In this document: positions 57,189-64,000 of the stretch, piece by piece | How positions within the stretch are numbered: position 1 is the first letter of the stretch | Layout of the letters: the number at the start of each line of letters is the position of its first letter | Source: Chaetomium olivaceum | Taxonomy: Eukaryota > Ascomycota > Sordariomycetes > Sordariales > Chaetomiaceae | NCBI GenBank assembly: GCA_039881045.1 | Contig: JAYWVB010000036.1 | Location: forward strand, 124,001-188,000 | Length of the DNA: 64,000 nt | Direction: 5' to 3' | The notes under the pieces: generated by a model | What the model was told of the DNA's origin: nothing | The model's database searches: none | What the model saw: the letters and a program-made list of their open reading frames with translations, nothing else | Position numbers and translations under genes: made by a program

Positions 57189-58578
57189 CTAAAGCTTCGA
57201 CTCCTTGCCCTCGGGCGCGGGTTGCTGAAGCCGGACGAGGCCCTACATGGTAAGGTTAATAAGTTAGCAAGCATTCCCCCACGTCAAAATTTGGCACGCA
57301 AAAAGGAAAGAGAACATACCTCTTGTACGCAAGTCGCCAGCAAAGTGCCGTCCTTGCTAAAGATCTTCTGCATCACCACACCCCTCCCATCGCCCGCCCA
57401 CGGGCTCTGCATCTCGGTGAGCATCCAGTCGTCGGCGCGCACCTTGGTCGGCTCATGGAAATAAATAGTGTGGTCGAGGCTGACCATCATGCCGATGGTC
57501 GGCCGCCCGACCATCTCGCGCGGGTCATCGCCCATACCCTCCCAGTGGTGTAGCGTCTTGACTTTCTCCTGCAGGTCCTGTGGCAGCTGGTCATAGTCCT
57601 CGGCCTTGAAGGGGAAACGCCACAGCTTGTGGATGCGCGTGATGGTGCCGATGAAGTAGCTATCAGAGACATAGGCGAGCGCCTCCAGCTGCGCCGCCTG
57701 CCCGCCCGCGATCTTGCCCCGCGCCCGCACCCACTGCCGCGTCACCTTCTCCCCGGGCTTGTCGCCCCCGCCCACGTCCACCACCTCGATCCGAGCCCCC
57801 TGGAACGGGCCCTGCGAGATCAGCTCCGGCTCGCCGGCATAGTCGTCCGGCGGCGGCTGCAAGGGCAACCCGTCGGCACCGCGCGGGATCTCGCTGGCGT
57901 GGCTGACCTCGGTGAACTTCTTCTTCCTCCCCTCCGCCTTACCACCCTCTCCGCCGTCCTCCTCATCCACGCCACTGCTACCCGAGGAGTCCCTCACAAA
58001 CGAAATGGTCGTCGTGAAGATACAGCGCCCCCGCTGGCGGGCCTGGACGGTGCGGGTGGCGAAGGAGCGGCCGTCGCGCACCTGCTCGACGTGGAAGAGG
58101 ATGGGCAGCTCGGAGGAACCCGCCAGCAAAAAGTAGCAGTGGCACGAGTGCACCAGGAAGTCGGGGGCCAGCGTGCGCTGCGCCGCGGCCAGGCACATGG
58201 CGATCACGGCGCCGCCGTAGATGCCGCGCGCGCCGGGCGGGTGCCAGGGTTGGCGCGTGTTGGTGAAGATGTTCTGTTCCGTGTTAGGTACTTGGGGGTG
58301 CTTGGGAGGTTTCAAGGGGGGGGGGGGGGGGGGTTGCTGCTATAGTAGGAGGGGGGTTTGTCCGTGGCTGAGTGGTTGCTACAGCGCCCAGATACCCTGA
58401 GGTCGCACATGGACCTGCAGCGATTCTCACGCTTGATGTGATACAAGACATGGGATCATAAGCTTGAATTACTTACAGGACCCAATACGGCCAATTCGGT
58501 CACCTCCAATGCATTTTCAATCTGCGCCTTCTTGGGGTTTTCAGGAGGCGGCCGGAGCAAAGTTGAACGGTCGTTCAT
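57189..58578 (-). CDS. Peroxisomal acyl-CoA thioesterase (TesB/ACOT8 type)
   Basis: Hydrolyses acyl-CoA to fatty acid and CoA, supporting peroxisomal beta-oxidation. Three exons: 58477-58578, 57320-58273 and 57189-57242, 369 aa. Exon 1 is MNDRSTLLRPPPENPKKAQI through LAVLGP; exon 2 starts NIFTNTRQPWHPPGARGIYGG, a double-hotdog signature, with VHSCHCYFLLAGSS and VRDGRSFATRTVQARQ. The second hotdog has GMMVSLDHTIYFHEP and DDWMLTEMQSPWAGDGRGVV. The short last exon encodes GLVRLQQPAPEGKESKL, so the protein ends in SKL, a canonical PTS1. If the last intron (57243-57319) is retained, the tail becomes VCSLSFLRAKF with no PTS1. A Gly/Glu/Lys loop of about 25 residues sits between the hotdogs. Confidence 0.93.
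58316..58333. repeat. Poly-G tract (18 G) in thioesterase intron 1
   Basis: 18 consecutive G on +, poly-C in the transcript, inside the first intron (58274-58476). It is unusually long and prone to length error. Confidence 0.9.
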
Positions 58579-59747
58579 CGTAGTCTCGAGGCTGTGCCGG
58601 TTGCAGGTGGGCGGCAGTTGGGGGTTTCGTAACAAAGGGCTGAGGCTTGACACGCTCAGTTGGTGATCCTCAAAGGGGTTTGGCCGCGGCGTGTAAAACA
58701 CTGGATGCGAGTTGATCGGATGGATGGCTGTAATCTGATCTGAGATGGAAAAATAACCAAAACAATAAAACCTGGCAGTCAATTGGCCTGGGACTTCTAA
58801 ACACGCAGAAAGAGAAATCGGGGTTGTATTTGATGAAGACAATGGCATTAATATTGAATGTCGCAATGGATGCATGAACTTGATGGCTCGCATTCCACAT
58901 TGATCCCATGTGTATCCAGGGCCCCACGCCTGTTGCCGAGGCTCTGTCGGCACTGATTCCGGGGATTGTGTCCCGAAATCCGTCTCTGACGGCCTGGGCC
59001 TGGGCAAGATCGCTTAGCTAATCTGTGCCTGTTCAGCCTATTCAGGTAACACGCGGTACCTGAACTTTAACCTGTAATACCTTATGTACTCGACCTTATC
59101 TTCAGGACTCCAGGAATGAGCCCAGTTGCAACCGATATCTTCCAATTCTTAAACGCAACAATATCGTACAAAATTGACAAGTCACCTTGGTTTATAACTA
59201 GTCTAATAATACCAATTCTTGGAAGTGTTTCTGGCCTGAAAGCCGGCCATGCCTCGCCACATCTTGGTGTTTCAGCACCCCGCTTAGTTAGCGAAGTCTG
59301 TCTGTAGTTACCGTCACGAAAGAGAGGTTTCTGCTTCCCCCAACGAGCAACAGCCACACCGGGCAGCACGTGAAATCCAGGGTCGTAGTTTTGGTGGGGT
59401 TGTTGTTGCTCGCTTGAGCCGATCCCAAACTGTCCAAGCGGATCTCCAAGGCCCAACGTCATCTCTCCAACCCCAGTCGACCAAGGATGTTGGAAGCGCA
59501 GCCAAGGCGGTCTTTAAGCTAGTATCCCCACTCTGCCCACCATCGCCCACCACGTTGCTGCTTCACCTCAATACCCCCGACGATTCACCCGTGAGAGTGC
59601 CGACGTTCTTTGTCCAGCGTTTTCCCCATTACAGCTTTAGATTCTTAAAACCTCTGCACCTCGTGGCACCACGCCTAATCTACTCGACTCCACCCCGATA
59701 TTCGCTTAATCGCCCCGACGATCGCTGGTCTGGAGACTGCGGGGACC
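58579..59747. promoter_or_regulatory. Bidirectional promoter, thioesterase / OSBP
   Basis: About 1.17 kb between divergent start codons. ORFs in it are random-looking. No site assigned. Confidence 0.45.
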
Positions 59748-62700
59748 ATGCCTGACGCCGGGGAGAGGTAGGGACCCTTAACCCACATTGTTGGACCCTG
59801 TCGACAACTGCCGGCAGAAGCTATTGCCTGTCTCTGGTTGCCGTGAGGTGTTGTCGGATATCCCAGCTAACCTTTCATTCTGTACGTAGTTCGCATCGAC
59901 GAACCAAATCCTCCGCTCTTTCCTTGCTGAGGCGAAAAGGGGCCGACGAAGACATGTCTTCCGCCGACGACGCCGCATCGATCGGGTTGGGTCTGGGCAA
60001 CACAACTTCGGCAACTTCCACCGCAGCCACATCCTCCGAGCCAGCGATTCCCACAACGCACCACCAACAACCCAAGGGACACAATTCGAGGCTTTCTGTG
60101 GCCGGGAGCGCAATGGGCCGAACCCCCTCGAACACCCCCTCGTTTGCGGGTGGAAGGTCGCCCAACACCGACAAAGGGACCTCTCTCGAATCGTCTGTCA
60201 GAAAATTCCGAATCGTCGAGGCTCTCCGGAACGGCGATACCGCCTTCATCTCCAAGGCCATCCGCGAAACCGCCGAAAACGCACCCCGCATGAGCACCTC
60301 CTCGTTTACAACCCAGACAGGTGCCCTGGAAGATACTACAATCTTGCATCTGGCCATCCAATGCGCCGAGCAGCCCGTCGTTGAGTATGTTCTGTCCGAC
60401 GGCGCCGGTTCTCTCGACGTCAATGCCCGGGACAAGGACGGCAACACCCCTCTTCACGTCGCAGCAATCCAAGGCCGCACCCAGGTCGTACGTCTGCTTC
60501 TCGAAAACAAGGAAATCAACGATGCCATTGCCAACCACCAGGGACGTCTTCCCATCGATCTCGCTCGAAATCCCGATATCTTCCAGCAGCTACAGCTGTC
60601 AAGGTCCTTGTTCGCCGAGAACAAGGTCAGACAGATTCAGGACCTCATCCTCCACGGTGAACTCAAGGTCCTGGAGCAGGTTTTAGAGGAACCACGCTTC
60701 AAAACGGTTCTGGACATCAATAGCCCAGAGTTCTCGTCGGAGCCAACCACAGTGCAATCCGGCGGCACTCTGCTGCACGAGGCGGCTCGCCGCAAGAACA
60801 GCCGACTGATTCAGGTTCTGCTGCTACACGGAGCTGATCCGTTCCGCCGGGATCGCAAGGGCAAGCTGCCGCAGGATGTGACCAAGGACGAAATTACCCG
60901 CGCCATGTTGAAGAAGTCCCCTGCTGCTGTGGCGGCGCAAAGGGGCATCCAGGAGAAGGCTGTTCTAGGCTCCACTACACAAGGTGCGACCACAGCTACA
61001 CCCGGGGATCCGCTAGCCGGACGGGAAGCGCGGGAAATGAAGGGCTATCTCAAGAAATGGACCAACTATCGGAAAGGATACCAGCTGCGATGGTTCGTTC
61101 TCGAAGACGGCGTCCTCAGCTACTACAAGCATCAGGATGACGCTGGCTCTGCCTGTCGTGGCGCTATCAACATGCGTATTGCGAAACTGCACATGAGCGC
61201 TGAGGAAAAGACAAAATTTGAAATTCACGGCAAGTCCTCAGTCAAGTACACCCTCAAGGCGAACCACGAGGTCGAAGCGAAACGGTGGTTTTGGGCCCTC
61301 AACAACTCTATTCAGTGGACAAAGGACCAGGCCAAGGAAGAGGAACGACAACAAGCGCGGAACGCCGAGCTACTGAAGCAAGCCAAGGCCGAACATTCCC
61401 ACCTTTCAGAACCGCCGAGCGAAAGCGCCAGTGTTGCGGAACAGTCGCGCAGCAGCATCCAGCTCACGCGGATGCATTCCTCGGCCCGTGCATCCAGCAA
61501 GAGCGGATTCCCCACTATCGGTAGCAACGATGAGGATGACTTTGCTGATGCAGCCACCGAGGCGGACAAGACGGACCGGAACGGTGGGACCGTTGCCGAT
61601 GGCGGGGATGAGGACGACGACTACGGTGAGGGGTCTAGTGGACAGGATGCTCCGCCGGCGAACAAAGATGCCTTCAACATTACCGCCCAGTCAGCCAAGC
61701 TGCAGCTCGAATCCATGGCCAACGTCACGGCGGCCCTGCTCCTCGAGGCGAATAAGAGCCCGGCTCTCACGTTATCCGACCCCAAGACATCACAAGCTCT
61801 GACTACCTACGACGCCGCCATCCGCTCGCTTACTGGTTTGGTTGGGGATCTACTCCGTATCTCAAAAGATCGCGATGCGTACTGGCAGTACCGCCTTGAC
61901 CGGGAATCCGAGATGCGGCGTATGTGGGAAGAGAGCATGGGCGCAGGTCGCCAAGGAACAGGAGGCACTCGAGGCCCGTGTTGGCGAATCCGAGCTGAAG
62001 CGGAGAATGACGAAGCGTATTCTCAAGGAAGTTGTTGAAAAGGGCATTCTTGAAGGCGGCCAGCCCAGTCTTTCAGCATCCCAAGCGGCCGAGGTTGACA
62101 TCCAGGAAGAGAGTGTCATTGAGGCTCCAGCGGAGGCCGAAGCCGCAAAGTCACCGACCATCAGTATGTCTAGGAGACAGACTGTGATGACCCAAATTGC
62201 CGATATTTCAGATTCCGAATCCGACGAGGAAGAGTTCTTTGATGCTGTCGATGCCGGCGAAGTCGAAGTGTCACAGCTGCCACCCTCGGAGCTCACCGCG
62301 TCTCAGGAAAAGCAGCAGCTTGTTATCTCGGACGCCTACGACATCAGCAGCTCGTTCAAGGGGTACGAAAACGGCATTCGCACACGGCTGAAGATGGATG
62401 CGGATGATCGGCCAAAAATCTCACTCTGGGTAAGTTTATGAGGAGGGCTGTGTAAGACTACTTACTAACCCATCACGCATAGGGTATTCTCAAGTCCATG
62501 GTCGGAAAAGACATGACTAAGATGACGCTACCCGTCTCTTTCAACGAACCTACCCTCTCCTCTACCGCTGCGGTGAGGACATGGAGTATGCCGACCTCCT
62601 GGATCTCGCGGCCGACCGGGCCGATTCTATCGAACGCTTGCTATACGTTGCGGCATTTGCTGCCAGTGAATACGCATCCACCATCGGCCGTGTTGCCAAG

Positions 62701-63684
62701 CCATTCAACCCCCTGTTGGGCGAGACTTTCGAGTATGTCAGGCCGGACAAGAACTACCGCTTCTTCATCGAGCAGGTCAGCCATCATCCGCCAATCGGCG
62801 CGGCTTGGGCCGAGTCGCCCAAGTGGACCTACTACGGCGAGTCGGCCGTCAAGTCAAAGTTCTACGGTCGCTCCTTCGACATCAACCCGCTCGGCACCTG
62901 GTTCCTCAAACTCCGGCCGACCCACGGCGGCAAGGAAGATCTCTACACCTGGAAGAAGGTCACGTCCTCGGTCGTCGGCATCATCACCGGCAACCCCGTC
63001 GTCGACAACTACGGACCCATGGAAATCAAGAACTGGACCACCGGCGAGGTCTGCCACATCGAGTTCAAGGCGCGCGGCTGGAAGGCATCTAGCGCCTACC
63101 TCATCTCAGGCAAAGTGGTCGACGCCAACAACCGCGTGCGCTTCAGCCTTGGCGGGCGGTGGAACTCAAAGCTCTACGCGCGCTTCACCCCCGGCTTCGA
63201 GGCGACCATCGATGACGCCACGGCCGCCGACGCCGACGCCTCGGCGCAAGAGAGCGGTAGCGGTGGGCCGGGCATCACCGACCCGGGCAAGGCCTTCCTC
63301 ATCTGGCAGGCCAACCCGCGCCCGCAGGGCATCCCCTTCAACCTGACCCCCTTCGTCCTGACCTTCAACCACATCGATGACAAACTGCGTCCCTGGATCG
63401 CGCCCACCGACTCACGCCTGAGGCCGGACCAGCGCGCCATGGAGGAGGGCGAGTATGATTTTGCGGCGACCGAGAAGAATCGGCTGGAGGAGGGCCAGCG
63501 CGCGAGGAGGCGCGAGCGGGAGACGAGGGGCGAGGAGTTTGTTCCTGCGTGGTTTACCAAGGCCAAGTGTGAGGTTACCGGGGAGATGTATTGGAAGTTT
63601 AATGGCGAGTATTGGAAGAGGAGGGAGAGGGCGGGGTTGGAGGGGGGTGAGAGTGTTTGGGAGGGGTTGGAGAAGATCTTTTAA
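59748..63684 (+). CDS. OSH2: Oxysterol-binding protein (Osh1/2 type: ankyrin-PH-FFAT-ORD)
   Basis: Lipid transfer protein at ER contact sites, about 1,253 aa. A 20-nt first exon (59748-59767, MPDAGE) splices with a strong CTAAC...GTAG acceptor to SSHRRTKSSALSLLRRK. Ankyrin repeats lie at about residues 160-240 (DGNTPLHVAAIQGRTQVVRLLL) and 300-330 (GGTLLHEAARRKNSRLIQVLL). A PH domain at about 390-480 opens MKGYLKKWTNYRKGYQLRWFVL. A FFAT motif, EFFDAVD in an acidic run, lies near 788. The ORD from about 870 has PFNPLLGETFEYV and EQVSHHPP. Other exons are 59890-62429 and 62483-63684. Two indels cancel: an extra G near 61942 (ESM to AQVAKEQEALE) and a missing C near 62547 (NEPT to LLYRCGEDMEYADLLD). 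Domains and order make the identity firm. Confidence 0.93.
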
Positions 63685-64000
63685 ATGGCGGTGGGTGTGG
63701 AAGGTGTGGGAGTGTGTGGGAGGTATGCGAGGAAAGGGGGAGGGAGGGGAAAGGGGTGGAAGCTGAGGTTTGTGAGGGGGTTGGATACACGATGTTGATG
63801 TTGAAATGAAATGGATGGGTGGCGGAGCGTGAATTGGTGGCTGGGAGCGGTTGTTGGTTGTTGGGCCTTGCCATGAGAAAACGTATTTGCCGTAATAAAG
63901 ACGTGTGGTAGAGTAGCTATACCGTTTCGAGATTCCTTGACTTGCTCCCGTCGTGGTTTGTGTACCTGGCTCTTGTTGGCTTGTTATACCGTTCGACTCC
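63685..64000. other. 3' flank of the OSBP gene
   Basis: G-rich first 80 nt, then intergenic DNA to the window end. No feature recognised. Confidence 0.4.

Overview
The window looks like nuclear DNA of a filamentous ascomycete, most likely a Sordariomycete. Genes are compact, and introns are 50-77 nt with GTRNGT donors, CTAAC-like branch points and YAG acceptors. The gene set is typically fungal: a Pbs2 MAPKK, an NpgA-type PPTase, SUR7, CFEM and thaumatin-like proteins, and a myosin II. Both strands are used. I exclude bacterial or viral DNA. I do not name a genus.

Layout. 0.7-2.6 kb: auxin-efflux-type carrier (-). 5.8-7.9 kb: HOG-pathway MAPKK Pbs2 (+), behind a 3 kb gene-free leader. 8.9-9.8 kb: SUR7-family membrane protein (-). 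11.2 kb: tRNA-Asn(GTT) (+). 11.7-12.9 kb: phosphopantetheinyl transferase (-). 13.9-15.6 kb: signal peptide peptidase (-), divergent from MED31 (+, 16.1 kb). 16.9-17.4 kb: Pol III subunit RPC11 (-). 18.3-19.0 kb: small ankyrin protein (+). 19.3-19.9 kb: decayed minisatellite with a period near 100 bp. 19.9-21.5 kb: thaumatin-like gene carrying an internal stop (-). 22.6-25.0 kb: Hsp70-like ATPase with a proline-rich head (-). 25.0-29.9 kb: about 4.9 kb with no supportable gene. 29.9-31.6 kb: hexokinase (+). 32.4-33.7 kb: GNAT acetyltransferase with a canonical N-terminal PIP box (-). 34.9-36.2 kb: two-zinc-finger nuclear protein resembling Sgf11 (+). 36.9-37.6 kb: PPIL1-type cyclophilin (-). 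38.3-38.4 kb: protein kinase relic. 39.0-39.6 kb: CFEM GPI protein (-). 40.17-43.24 kb: complete hAT transposon with TIRs and a perfect 8-bp target duplication. 43.7 kb: second, identical tRNA-Asn (-). 44.3-51.6 kb: myosin II heavy chain (-), divergent from a Red1/ZFC3H1-like CCCH protein (+, 52.5-56.4 kb). 57.2-58.6 kb: peroxisomal acyl-CoA thioesterase ending in SKL (-), divergent from an ankyrin-PH-FFAT-ORD oxysterol-binding protein (+, 59.7-63.7 kb).

The genes are mostly independent housekeeping loci, not a pathway cluster. The main cross-cutting pattern is a set of 1-2 nt indels that break otherwise conserved frames: MED31, RPC11, the hAT transposase, about ten in myosin II, the CCCH protein, and two in the OSBP. 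Most lie in short homopolymers and past 41 kb. Unpolished sequence is the simplest reading, but real disruption is not excluded.

I see no obvious new multigene system. The best leads are the PIP-box acetyltransferase, the fresh hAT insertion, the splice-dependent PTS1 of the thioesterase, and the decayed minisatellite.
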